Source of the DNA: Parasulfuritortus sp037439465
GTDB taxonomy: Bacteria > Pseudomonadota > Gammaproteobacteria > Burkholderiales > Thiobacillaceae
Assembly: GCA_037439465.1 (NCBI GenBank)
Contig: JBBIVX010000001.1
Location: 1-64,000, forward strand
Direction of reading: 5' to 3'
Length of the DNA stretch: 64,000 bases
Part shown: positions 52,580 to 60,790 of the stretch, piece by piece
Numbering within the stretch: position 1 is the stretch's first letter
Layout: each line of letters begins with the position of its first letter
Translations under genes and position numbers: made by a program
The notes under the pieces: generated by a model
Told to the model about the DNA's origin: nothing
What the model saw: the letters and a program-made list of their open reading frames with translations, nothing else
Database searches by the model: none

Positions 52580-54654
52580 TTGACCCTCATGCCCGGCTGG
52601 GCGCCCGTGTCCGGTGACAGTATGTACAGGCCGGGGGCGTCGCCCGAGGCGGCCAGCACCATACCCTCGGAGAGGCCGAACTTCATCTTGCGCGGCGCCA
52701 GGTTGGCGACCATGACCGTGAGGCGGCCGACCAGGGTCGCAGGCGCATAGGCCGACTTGATGCCGGCGAACACCTGGCGGGGTTTCTCTTCGCCGATGTC
52801 GAGTTCGAGACGGATCAGCTTGTCGGCGCCCTCGACCTGGCTGGCCGAGACGATGCGGGCGATGCGCAGGTCGATTTTGGCGAAATCATCGATGGCGATG
52901 TAGTCAGTCTTGGCCGCCTTCGCTTCGTCCACTGTGGCGCCGTGTTGCTGGTGTTCGGCATGGCGGACCGGGGCGGGCGCCGGGGTTGGCCCAAGGCTCT
53001 GCCGGTTTTCCTCGACCATGGCCTCGACCTGTTTGGGGTCGATGCGGGTCATCAGGTGCTGGTACTGGTTGATGGTATGGCCGGCGGCTAGCGGCGACCA
53101 GTCATCGGTCCAGGCCAGGTCGGGAATGTTCAGGAAGGCTTCGACCTGCTCGGCCAGTTTGGGCAGCACCGGTTTGAGATACAAGGTCAGGTCGCGGAAC
53201 AGGGTCAGCGCCGTGGAGCAGACCGTGTGCAGTTCGGCCTCGCGGCCCTCCTGCTTGGCCATATCCCAGGGTTTGTTTTCGGCGATGTACAGGTTGGCGA
53301 CATCGGCCAGGCGCATGATCTCGCGCAGGGCGCGGCCATAATCGCGGTTCTCGAAGCTCAGGGCGATTTCGCCGGCCTTCCGGGCGGCCTCGAATTCGGC
53401 CGTGGCGGCTGGGTCGACGCCGCCCAGCCTGCCACCGAACTTCTTGGCGATGAAGCCGGCGCAGCGGCTGGCGATGTTGACGTACTTGCCGATCAGGTCG
53501 GAGTTCACCTTGGCGATGAAGTCGTCCAGGTTGAGGTCGATGTCCTCCATGCTGCCATTCAGCTTGGCGGCGTAGTAGTAGCGCAGCCATTCCGGGTCGA
53601 GGCGCTTGAGGTAGCTCGCGGCGGTGATGAAGGTGCCGCGCGACTTGGACATCTTGGCGCCATTGACGGTGAGGAACCCGTGGGCGAACAACCGGGTCGG
53701 CGTGCGAAAGCCGGCGTGTTGCAACATGGCCGGCCAGAACAGGGCGTGGAAATACAAAATATCCTTGCCGATGAAGTGGTACAGCTCGGCGTCCGCCCCG
53801 GGCTGCCAGTAGTCGTCGAAGGCGATGCCCTGCCTGGCGCAGAGTTGCTTGAAGCTGCCCATGTAGCCCACCGGCGCGTCCAGCCAGACGTAGAAATACT
53901 TGCCTGGCGCATCGGGTATCGCGAAACCGAAGTAGGGCGCGTCGCGCGAGATGTCCCAGTCGGTGAGCTTGTTCTCGCCCTCCGCGCCCAACCATTCCTG
54001 CATCTTGTTGGCGGCCTCGGGTTGCAGGGAACCGCTGCGCGTCCACTGGCGCAGGAAGGCCTGGCAACGGGCGTCGGAAAGTTTGAAGAAGTAGTGATCG
54101 GAGCTGCGCAATTCGGGTTCGGCCCCGGACACGGCCGAGTAGGGGGCGATGAGTTCGGTGGGGGCGTAGGCGGCGCCGCAGACCTCACAGTTGTCGCCAT
54201 ACTGGTCCTTGGCGTGGCACTTTGGGCACTCCCCCTTGATGAAGCGGTCCGGCAGGAACAGGTTCTTCACCGGGTCGTAGAACTGCTCGATGGCGCGCAC
54301 CTCGATCAGGCCGTTCGTTTTCAATGTGCGGTAGATGGACTGCGCGAATTCCCTGGTTTCATCCGAGTCGGTCGAGCCGAAGTTGTCGAAGGCGACATGA
54401 AAGCCGTCGAAGTCGCGCTTGTGTTCGTGCCAGACCCGCTCGATCAGCGCCTCCGGGCTGATGCCCTCCTTCTCGGCGCGCAGCATGATGGGTGTACCGT
54501 GGGTGTCGTCGGCGCAGCAATACCAGCAGGTATGGCCGCGCATCTTCTGGAAGCGCACCCAGATATCGGTCTGGATGTACTCGACCAGGTGGCCGAGGTG
54601 GATGGCGCCGTTGGCGTAGGGCAGGGCGGAGGTGACTAGAATCTTGCGGGGCAT
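52576..54654 (-). CDS. metG: Methionyl-tRNA synthetase
   Basis: 692 residues. HIGH motif in LPYANGAIHLGHLVEYIQ, a zinc site with CPKCHAKDQYGDNCEVC, KMSKS in NGAKMSKSRGTF, an anticodon-binding domain and a C-terminal tRNA-binding domain of the Trbp111 type (DFAKIDLRIARIVSASQVEGADKLIRLELD, cited in parts) ending GAQPGMRVK. It charges tRNA-Met. It is the first gene of metG-FKBP/MT-acyP on the minus strand. Confidence 0.96.
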   Translation of the reverse strand: MPRKILVTSALPYANGAIHLGHLVEYIQTDIWVRFQKMRGHTCWYCCADDTHGTPIMLRAEKEGISPEALIERVWHEHKRDFDGFHVAFDNFGSTDSDETREFAQSIYRTLKTNGLIEVRAIEQFYDPVKNLFLPDRFIKGECPKCHAKDQYGDNCEVCGAAYAPTELIAPYSAVSGAEPELRSSDHYFFKLSDARCQAFLRQWTRSGSLQPEAANKMQEWLGAEGENKLTDWDISRDAPYFGFAIPDAPGKYFYVWLDAPVGYMGSFKQLCARQGIAFDDYWQPGADAELYHFIGKDILYFHALFWPAMLQHAGFRTPTRLFAHGFLTVNGAKMSKSRGTFITAASYLKRLDPEWLRYYYAAKLNGSMEDIDLNLDDFIAKVNSDLIGKYVNIASRCAGFIAKKFGGRLGGVDPAATAEFEAARKAGEIALSFENRDYGRALREIMRLADVANLYIAENKPWDMAKQEGREAELHTVCSTALTLFRDLTLYLKPVLPKLAEQVEAFLNIPDLAWTDDWSPLAAGHTINQYQHLMTRIDPKQVEAMVEENRQSLGPTPAPAPVRHAEHQQHGATVDEAKAAKTDYIAIDDFAKIDLRIARIVSASQVEGADKLIRLELDIGEEKPRQVFAGIKSAYAPATLVGRLTVMVANLAPRKMKFGLSEGMVLAASGDAPGLYILSPDTGAQPGMRVK

Positions 54655-54662
54655 GATGAGCG

Positions 54663-54768
54663 GATCCTGGGTAACCCCGCAATTGTACGGAAAGCGGACG
54701 TGGGCTGCTGCCCCAGGATCACTTCAATGTCCGTGTCGGGACCGTCCTGGCGCAAGCGAAGGTCCCGA
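54663..54768. repeat. Two inverted repeats upstream of metG and downstream of the HD-GYP gene
   Basis: GATCCTGGG (54663-54671) and CCCAGGATC (54712-54720) are 9-bp arms around a 40-nt loop. TCGGGACC (54736-54743) and GGTCCCGA (54761-54768) are 8-bp arms around 17 nt. The second lies 15 nt after the HD-GYP stop and is probably its transcript end. The first overlaps the metG leader region. No T runs. Confidence 0.4.
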
Positions 54769-54782
54769 TGGGACGAGCTCGT

Positions 54783-56063
54783 CTAGGGGTTGGATTTTTC
54801 CTCAGGCTCCCGTTCCACGAAAAGCTTGAGCGTCGCGCCGGATTGCCGTTCCACGGCCACCAGCTGTTCGATGAGGCGGTGGCTGAGGACGCTTCCTTTC
54901 GATAGCAGAACAAAGCCGTTGGGATGGATGACGTCGCGGCTCAGTCGCATCCCTTCATGCAGATGCGGCGCCGTCACCATGATCTCATCGATCTTGAACT
55001 GGTCGGCGGATGACAGCAGCGGTTCCAGAGCGGCGATCACCTGCGGATCGTAGCGGCTGCCCTGCTCGCCCAGGAGGTATTGGAAACTTTGCTTGGCCGA
55101 CATGGCCTGCGCCGTGAGGGTGCCGTTCTTGAGATCGTCATAGTCGCTGATCGCGCCGATGATGCGCGCGCCGAGCGGAATGTCGAGCGCGCTGCGGCCA
55201 TCGGGAAAGCCGGAACCGTCATAGTGTTCATGGTGGCCGCGGATGATGCCGGCGATATCGCTCATGGCTTCGATCTTCATGATGGCAGCCTCGCCGAGCA
55301 CGGGGTGACGGCGGTAAATCGCCAACTGGTCACGATTCATGACGCTGACGGGTTTGTCCAACAGCGCATCCGGGAAACCGATCTTGCCGATGTCATGCAG
55401 CAGCGCTGCGACGAACACATCCTGGGTCTCATCGGCGCTCATTGCCAGACGTTGCGCCACCAGGCGCGCCAGGTCGGCGACCCGCCGCCCATGTTCACCG
55501 ATGGCGCCACCCCTCAGCCCCGCCAGTTCGTTCATGGCCAACAGGGTGCCGAAGTAGGTCTTTTTCAATTTGCTGTGCGCCGATTCAACCTCATCGAGCG
55601 CCTGCTTGAGGGCCTGGGTGCGCTCCGCGACACGACTTTCCAGCCTGCTCCGCGCGGCCTTGAGCTCCAATTGGGCGGCCACCCTGGCCAGCACGATCTC
55701 CGCCTTGATGGGCTTGGTAATGTAGTCGGCCGCTCCAAGCTCCAGGCCGTGCCGCTCGTCCGACTCGGCACTCATGGCCGTGACGAAGATGACCGGGATC
55801 GCCCGGGTAACGGGGTCGTCGCGCAACTTGGTCAGCACGGCATAGCCATCCATCTCCGGCATCATGACGTCCAGCAGAATCAGATCCGGCTGCGGTTCGG
55901 CGGCGGCGGCGCGCAGGGCCAGCGCGCCGGAGCGCGCCACCCGCACGCGATAGCGCGGCTGCAACAGACCGGACAGCACCATCAGATTCTCCGGCTGATC
56001 GTCGACGATCAGGAGGGTGGCGCGGCTGTCCGTCCCGGGGACGGGGCTTGTCGATTCTGGCAT
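54783..56063 (-). CDS. Response regulator with HD-GYP-type c-di-GMP phosphodiesterase domain
   Basis: 426 residues. REC domain (17-130): LLIVDDQPENL, phospho-acceptor Asp65 in LILLDVMMPEMDG, Lys117 in DYITKPIK. A coiled coil (about 134-170), then an HD-GYP domain (172-340) with LLHDIGKIGFPDALL (His223, Asp224) and HHEHYDGSGFPDG, where the Tyr of GYP is Phe286. Family members hydrolyse c-di-GMP. The upstream sigma-28 promoter puts it with late flagellar genes, for example lowering c-di-GMP when swimming. No histidine kinase is nearby. Confidence 0.92.
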   Translation of the reverse strand: MPESTSPVPGTDSRATLLIVDDQPENLMVLSGLLQPRYRVRVARSGALALRAAAAEPQPDLILLDVMMPEMDGYAVLTKLRDDPVTRAIPVIFVTAMSAESDERHGLELGAADYITKPIKAEIVLARVAAQLELKAARSRLESRVAERTQALKQALDEVESAHSKLKKTYFGTLLAMNELAGLRGGAIGEHGRRVADLARLVAQRLAMSADETQDVFVAALLHDIGKIGFPDALLDKPVSVMNRDQLAIYRRHPVLGEAAIMKIEAMSDIAGIIRGHHEHYDGSGFPDGRSALDIPLGARIIGAISDYDDLKNGTLTAQAMSAKQSFQYLLGEQGSRYDPQVIAALEPLLSSADQFKIDEIMVTAPHLHEGMRLSRDVIHPNGFVLLSKGSVLSHRLIEQLVAVERQSGATLKLFVEREPEEKSNP

Positions 56064-56145
56064 GCGGCTGGCCTTGGTGGGGCGTGGTGAAACAATGATG
56101 GTTCGGGGGTCCTGGCGCGTTCGATTCGATCACGCCTATGACACT

Positions 56146-56172
56146 TTATCGGCATTTGCCGCCGATTCTTTA
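56146..56172 (-). promoter_or_regulatory. Near-perfect sigma-28 (FliA) promoter of the HD-GYP gene
   Basis: On the minus strand TAAAGAAT (complement of 56165-56172), 11 nt, GCCGATAA (complement of 56146-56153). The -10 matches the consensus at all eight positions and the -35 at six of eight, with exact spacing. The start would be near 56138, about 75 nt before the ATG at 56063. Confidence 0.82.
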
Positions 56173-56261
56173 CATCAGGGTGCGTCGGGACCTGGACAGG
56201 CCCGAAGGAACGGCGGACGGTCATGACGTATCGCCGCCCCGTGACTGCGCGTCGGCCCACG

Positions 56262-58274
56262 TTAATGGATAGGCCGGTCGATCGGCCCGCCAGCCTGATC
56301 CTCGATGATCAGGTGGTCGGGTGCCAGCCCGGCCTGCTGACGGGCGTGCATCTGTTGATAGGCCGTTTCGATGTTTCGGGTGAAACGCGGCGTATCGAAC
56401 AACGGCTGGGTGAGCTTGTTCGCCTCCAGTTTCCGGCGCAGGGCCGCCAGCCGGCCGGGCTCCCGCGCCAGGGCCAGGGCCAGGGCCTCATAGTCCGCGG
56501 GATGGCGCGTGACCAGTTCCGGCAGACCGATCGCAGCAAGCAAACTGGCCGCGACCCGTGCCGCGAAGGTCTCGCCCAGACAGGTCAGCACGGGCAGTCC
56601 GGCCCAGAGTGCGTCGCAGGCGGTGGTATGGGCGTTGCAGTAGAAGGTGTCGAGAAAAAGATCCGCCTGCCGATGCCGTGCCAGGTGCTCGGCCAACGGC
56701 AGGCGTGGGGCAAATACCAGGCGGTGTGGCGCGATGCCATGCGTTGCCGCGGCCTGGCGCAGGTTGCCGACGGCATGGACGTTGCTTTCGAACAGCCAGA
56801 GCACGCTGCCGGCGACCGCATGCAACAGCCGCATCCAGATGGCGAAAAGGTCGGGCGTGATTTTGAAAGTGCCGTTGAAACAGCAAAACACGAAGGCCTT
56901 CTCCGGCAGGCCGAGTTCGGACCGGCTGTATGTAGTCTGCGCAATCACCTTGGTCGTGTCGTTCACCATGTAGGTATGGGGGAGGTAAACGATCTTCTCG
57001 TCGTAACACGCTTGCAGTTCGGGTGGAATCAATATCCGGTCGGCGAGGATGTAGTCGATATAGCTCGCCCCCAGTGTGCCGGGAAAGCCGAGATAGTTCA
57101 CCTGGACCGCGGCGGGCCGGAGCGCGAAGAGGCCGGCCCTGGACGCCTGTGTGAGGCCTTTCAGATCGACGGCGATATCGATTTCCAGTTCTCTCGCCAG
57201 GCCGGCAATCTCTGCGTCGCTGCGCGTGCGCACGTCGAGGAAGCGGTCGAAGGCCTGCGTTGCCCGTCGCCGCCAGGGGTCATCGGTGGGCGGGCCGAAG
57301 GAGAAGGCGGTGAGCTCGAAACGGGTGCGGTCGTGCCGCTCGAACAATTCGGCCAGAAGATGCATGGTGGCATGGTTGTGAAAATCGGCGGAGAAGTAAC
57401 CGAGGCGGAGGCGGTGGTGGGCATGGCGTGGGCGTGCCGCCTGACCTTCGTGCCTGGCCGGAAATCTGTCCGCGATATAGGTCCGGGCACAGCGTTGCTG
57501 TTGCGCCGCCGTGGACGCGATGGGCAGGAGGGTGAAAGGGCTGGCTGCCTTGCCGCCCTGATCGACGGCCAGCAGGGTTCTCCGGCAAGCGACGGCAAAA
57601 TCCCCCCAGTCGCAGGATTGCATCATGTTGTGCAACCAGTCGCCAAGGATGAAGGGGATATCGGGTTTGATGGCCAGGGTCTGTTGGCACAGCGCGGCCG
57701 CCTCAGGGTAGCGTTTCAGTTCATGCAGGGTGGTGGCCTGATTGGCGAGCGCCTCGGCGAATGCGGCGTCCAGTTCGAGGGCCCGGCGGTAGTCAAGCAG
57801 GGCCTCGTCAAAGCGCCGCAATGCATGCAGGACCAGGCCGCGGTTGTTGTAGACGAGTGGATTGCCAGGGTCCTGCGCGATCGCCTTGTCGAAGCAGGTC
57901 AGCGCCTCGGGGTGGTTGTGCTGCGCCAGGTAGGCCAGCCCCAGGTTGTTGTAGGCCAGGGGCTCGGCCTCATTGCGCGCCAGGGCACCGCGCAGGTAGC
58001 TGACCGCCGCGTCCAGATCGCCGAGCTGGTAGCGGCAAACGCCCAGGTAGTGCATGGCCTGGGTAGTGCCGGGCCGTTTATCGAGCAGGCGGCGATAGAG
58101 GCGCTCCGCCTCTTCGATATTCCCCGCCTGATGGAGCGTGCAGGCCACGGCAAACTCGTCATCGACATCGGTCAAGGGGCCGGGGCCGGACTTGCCGTCG
58201 GCGCCACAGCAATGCTTGTAGCGTAGGCCGCTGCCGCATGGACACGGGGCGTTTCTGGAAATCGCCGGGGGCAT
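56262..58274 (-). CDS. SEC-C / TPR / O-linked GlcNAc transferase-like (GT41) protein
   Basis: 670 residues from the ATG at 58274. Residues 8-24 are a SEC-C zinc motif (APCPCGSGLRYKHCCG). About 40-215: at least five TPR repeats (e.g. AVSYLRGALARNEAEPLAYNNLG, DPGNPLVYNNRGLVLHAL; cited in parts). About 300-640: a GT41 catalytic region with LRLGYFSADFHNHATMHL, LEIDIAVDLKGLTQ, VQVNYLGFPGTLGASYIDYI, FCCFNGTFKITPDLFAIW and DLFLDTFYCNAHTTACDALWAGLPVLT. GT41 enzymes add sugars to Ser/Thr. Flagellin is a possible target. A longer frame to 58580 has no homology upstream of MPPAISRN. Confidence 0.88.
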   Translation of the reverse strand: MPPAISRNAPCPCGSGLRYKHCCGADGKSGPGPLTDVDDEFAVACTLHQAGNIEEAERLYRRLLDKRPGTTQAMHYLGVCRYQLGDLDAAVSYLRGALARNEAEPLAYNNLGLAYLAQHNHPEALTCFDKAIAQDPGNPLVYNNRGLVLHALRRFDEALLDYRRALELDAAFAEALANQATTLHELKRYPEAAALCQQTLAIKPDIPFILGDWLHNMMQSCDWGDFAVACRRTLLAVDQGGKAASPFTLLPIASTAAQQQRCARTYIADRFPARHEGQAARPRHAHHRLRLGYFSADFHNHATMHLLAELFERHDRTRFELTAFSFGPPTDDPWRRRATQAFDRFLDVRTRSDAEIAGLARELEIDIAVDLKGLTQASRAGLFALRPAAVQVNYLGFPGTLGASYIDYILADRILIPPELQACYDEKIVYLPHTYMVNDTTKVIAQTTYSRSELGLPEKAFVFCCFNGTFKITPDLFAIWMRLLHAVAGSVLWLFESNVHAVGNLRQAAATHGIAPHRLVFAPRLPLAEHLARHRQADLFLDTFYCNAHTTACDALWAGLPVLTCLGETFAARVAASLLAAIGLPELVTRHPADYEALALALAREPGRLAALRRKLEANKLTQPLFDTPRFTRNIETAYQQMHARQQAGLAPDHLIIEDQAGGPIDRPIH

Positions 58275-58300
58275 GATTCGACCGTTGCCGTGTGCGCGGT

Positions 58301-59405
58301 TCACACCCCCTGCTTGAGGCTGGCCTCGATGAAGGCGTCGAGGTCGCCGTCGAGCACGGCCTGGGTGTTGCCGGTTTCGTGGTTGGTCCTGAGGTCCTTG
58401 ATGCGGCTCTGGTCGAGCACGTAGGAACGGATCTGGTGACCCCAGCCGATGTCGGTCTTGCTGTCCTCCAGTTTCTGCTGTTCCGCCTGACGGTTCCTCA
58501 GTTCCAGTTCGTACAGGCGGGCCCGCAGCATCTTCCAGGCCTCGTCTCGGTTGCGGTGCTGCGAGCGGTCGTTCTGGCATTGCACGACAATGCCGGTGGG
58601 GATATGGGTGAGGCGCACCGCCGAATCGGTCTTGTTGATGTGCTGGCCGCCGGCGCCGGAGGCGCGGTAGGTGTCGGTGCGCACGTCGGCGGGGTTGATG
58701 TCGATTTCGATACTGTCGTCCACCTCCGGGTAGACGAACACGCTGGCGAAGGAGGTGTGCCGCCGGGCGTTGGCGTCGTAAGGCGATTTCCGCACCAGCC
58801 GGTGTACGCCTATCTCGGTGCGCAGGTGGCCAAAGGCATATTCGCCCTCCACCCGGATGGTGGCGCTCTTGATGCCGGCGACCTCGCCCTCGGATTCTTC
58901 CAGCAGGTCACTCTTGAAGCCCTTGCGCTCGCAGTAGCGCAGATACATGCGTTCCAGCATCCCGGCCCAATCCTGCGCCTCGGTGCCGCCCGCGCCGGCG
59001 TTGATCTCGATAAAACAGGGCGAGGGGTCCATCGGGTTGGCGAACATGCGGCGGAATTCCAGGGCGGCCACATCCCTCTCTATGGTCGCGGCATCGGCAA
59101 CCAGCGACTCCAGCGTGGCGTCGTCGTTTTCCGCGCGCGCCAGGTCGAAGAGCTCGGCGGCGGCCGCGAGTTCGCTGCCGATGCGTTCGAGGGCGAGTAC
59201 CACGCCCTCCAGCGCTTTGCGTTCCCTGCCGATTTCCTGCGCCTTGGCCGGATCGTCCCAGAGGGTGGGGTCCTCGCTGATGCGGATGACTTCGTTCAGC
59301 CGGTCGCGTTTGCCGGCATAGTCAAAGATACCCCCGTAATTCCTTGGCCCGGCGGGCCAGCTCGCTGAGGGCATGCTCCAGTTGGTTGAGGCGTTCGGCT
59401 TCCAT
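58301..59405 (-). CDS. prfB: Peptide chain release factor 2 (programmed +1 frameshift)
   Basis: Starts at the ATG at 59405 in frame 0 (27 codons, ending KELRGYL, then TGA at 59324-59322). After a +1 shift at CTT-TGA the second frame (DYAGKRDRLNEV...) runs to 58301, total 367 residues, like E. coli RF2. GGQ motif in YRASGAGGQHINKTDSAVR. The stop-recognition tripeptide region reads SPYDANARRHTSF, where SPF is usual; Phe to Tyr is conservative. RF2 ends translation at UGA and UAA; the frameshift is autoregulated by RF2 level. Confidence 0.96.
59322..59336 (-). promoter_or_regulatory. Programmed +1 ribosomal frameshift site of prfB
   Basis: Minus strand: CGGGGGTATCTTTGAC, almost identical to the E. 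coli site. GGGGG acts as an internal Shine-Dalgarno, CTT is the slippery codon at 59327-59325 and TGA (59324-59322) is the in-frame stop, followed by C. Low RF2 favours slippage into the +1 frame. Confidence 0.92.
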
Positions 59406-59438
59406 GGCGCTATTTCCCGATATCTTATGAGGCCGCGC

Positions 59439-59444
59439 ATTATA
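59439..59444 (-). promoter_or_regulatory. Perfect TATAAT -10 box upstream of prfB
   Basis: TATAAT (complement of 59439-59444) about 34 nt before the prfB ATG. No good -35 was seen at 16-18 nt. A GGAAA site precedes the start. Confidence 0.4.
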
Positions 59445-59485
59445 GCCGGTCTGAGGCCCTGGCCGGACTGGCGGCTGTCATCGCC

Positions 59486-60742
59486 TCAAGGCAGCGTTAG
59501 CCATGCGGCCGTGAGGCCGAAGGCCGCGGCGGCGAAACCGGGGAGGGTGCGGCGGGCCAGTTCGGTCCCGCCGATGAACAGTGTGAGGCCGCTTTTGAAG
59601 GCGATGTTGGCGAGCAGGGCGAGCAGGATGGCGGTCTCCGCCTGGTGCGGACCGAGGGTGCCGAGGCCGAACAGGCGCAGGCTCGACAGCGTGATGGCAT
59701 CGACGTCGGTCAGGCCTGAGAGCAGCGCCACGCCGTAGACGCCACGGCTACCGACCACGTCGGAGAGCCAGGCGGCGGCAAACAGTATGGTGGCGAACAG
59801 CAGACCGAAGGTTAGGGCGGCGCGAATCTCGGTCGGGTTCTTCATATCAAGGCTGGGTGTGGCGTGACGCTCGCCGAGCCGCCGCCAGAGCAGAACCAGG
59901 ACCACGGCCCCAGCCCCGGCGCCGCCGCCCAGCATGAGGGCCAGTGCGGGCAGCAAGGCGGGGGCGACCACGGCGACGATCGCAGCCAGGCGGAATAGCA
60001 CCATCCAGTTGGCCAGCAGGATGACCAGCGCCGCCATGCCTTTCAGGGCCGGGTCGGCGCGGCCGTGGCGGGAAAAGGCGAGGGTGGTGGCAGTGCTGGA
60101 GGCGATGCCGCCGAACAGGCCGGTGAGCAGCGCGCCATGGCGTTGCCCGGCGAGGCGTAAAGCGGCGTAGCCGGCCAGGGAGAGGCCGGAGATCAAGACC
60201 ACCATCCACCAGATTTGATAGGGGTTGATGGCGGCATAGGGACCAAATCCCTGATCGGGCAGGATGGGCAGGATGACAAAGCTGAGCACGGCGAATTGCA
60301 GCATGGAGACCAGGTCGCGCCGGGTCAGTCGCTGGCTGACGCCGCGCAGCTCCGTTTTGAAATAGAGCAGCACCGTGGTGAGGATGGCCAGGGTCACGGC
60401 AAGCTGGCTGTAGCCGTACCAGACCAGGGCCCCCAGGCCGTAGCAGACTACGACGGCGGCGATGGTGGTGGTGCCTGGGTCTTCCGCCACTCCGTCCTTG
60501 AAGTAGGCCGCCACCATCATGCCGCCCAGCACCAGCAGGCCGGCGCCCAGCATCCAGGGCGCGCCGCTCTTTTCCGACAACAGGGTGGTCAGGGTGCCGG
60601 CCAGCGCCACCAGCGTGAAGGTGCGCAGCCCGGCCTTGGCGGCTGGATTGCGCTCCCGTTCCAGGCCGATGAGCAGGCCTATGGCCAGGCTAGTGAGAAA
60701 GCTGGTCAGCGGCGCAAGTTCGGGTATGTTGGTGCTCGGCAT
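59486..60742 (-). CDS. MgtC-family / DUF4010 inner-membrane protein
   Basis: 418 residues. N-terminal MgtC-like domain: SFLTSLAIGLLIGLERERNP (the RER segment is conserved), GLRTFTLVALAGTLTTLLS, then further helices, and a C-terminal DUF4010 region (about 185-418) with YGVALLSGLTDVDAITLSSL and many hydrophobic segments. About 11-12 spans are visible. Such proteins are inner-membrane proteins with no agreed function; MgtC relatives influence Mg homeostasis and ATP synthase. It lies alone between prfB and recJ on the same strand. Confidence 0.87.
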   Translation of the reverse strand: MPSTNIPELAPLTSFLTSLAIGLLIGLERERNPAAKAGLRTFTLVALAGTLTTLLSEKSGAPWMLGAGLLVLGGMMVAAYFKDGVAEDPGTTTIAAVVVCYGLGALVWYGYSQLAVTLAILTTVLLYFKTELRGVSQRLTRRDLVSMLQFAVLSFVILPILPDQGFGPYAAINPYQIWWMVVLISGLSLAGYAALRLAGQRHGALLTGLFGGIASSTATTLAFSRHGRADPALKGMAALVILLANWMVLFRLAAIVAVVAPALLPALALMLGGGAGAGAVVLVLLWRRLGERHATPSLDMKNPTEIRAALTFGLLFATILFAAAWLSDVVGSRGVYGVALLSGLTDVDAITLSSLRLFGLGTLGPHQAETAILLALLANIAFKSGLTLFIGGTELARRTLPGFAAAAFGLTAAWLTLP

Positions 60743-60790
60743 GGCGTTTCTGCTGGGGGGATGTCCTAATGATAGGCGCCCCGGTGCGAT

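Noticed and set aside
56262..58580. Longer frame for the OGT-like protein
   Set aside because: The 102 extra residues are antisense to the end of prfB and have shadow composition.
58301..59440. prfB as a pseudogene or a frame starting MRGLIRYREIAP
   Set aside because: The upstream part of the second frame is not homologous to RF2. The 27-codon frame-0 start plus the frameshift site gives the normal N-terminus and total length.
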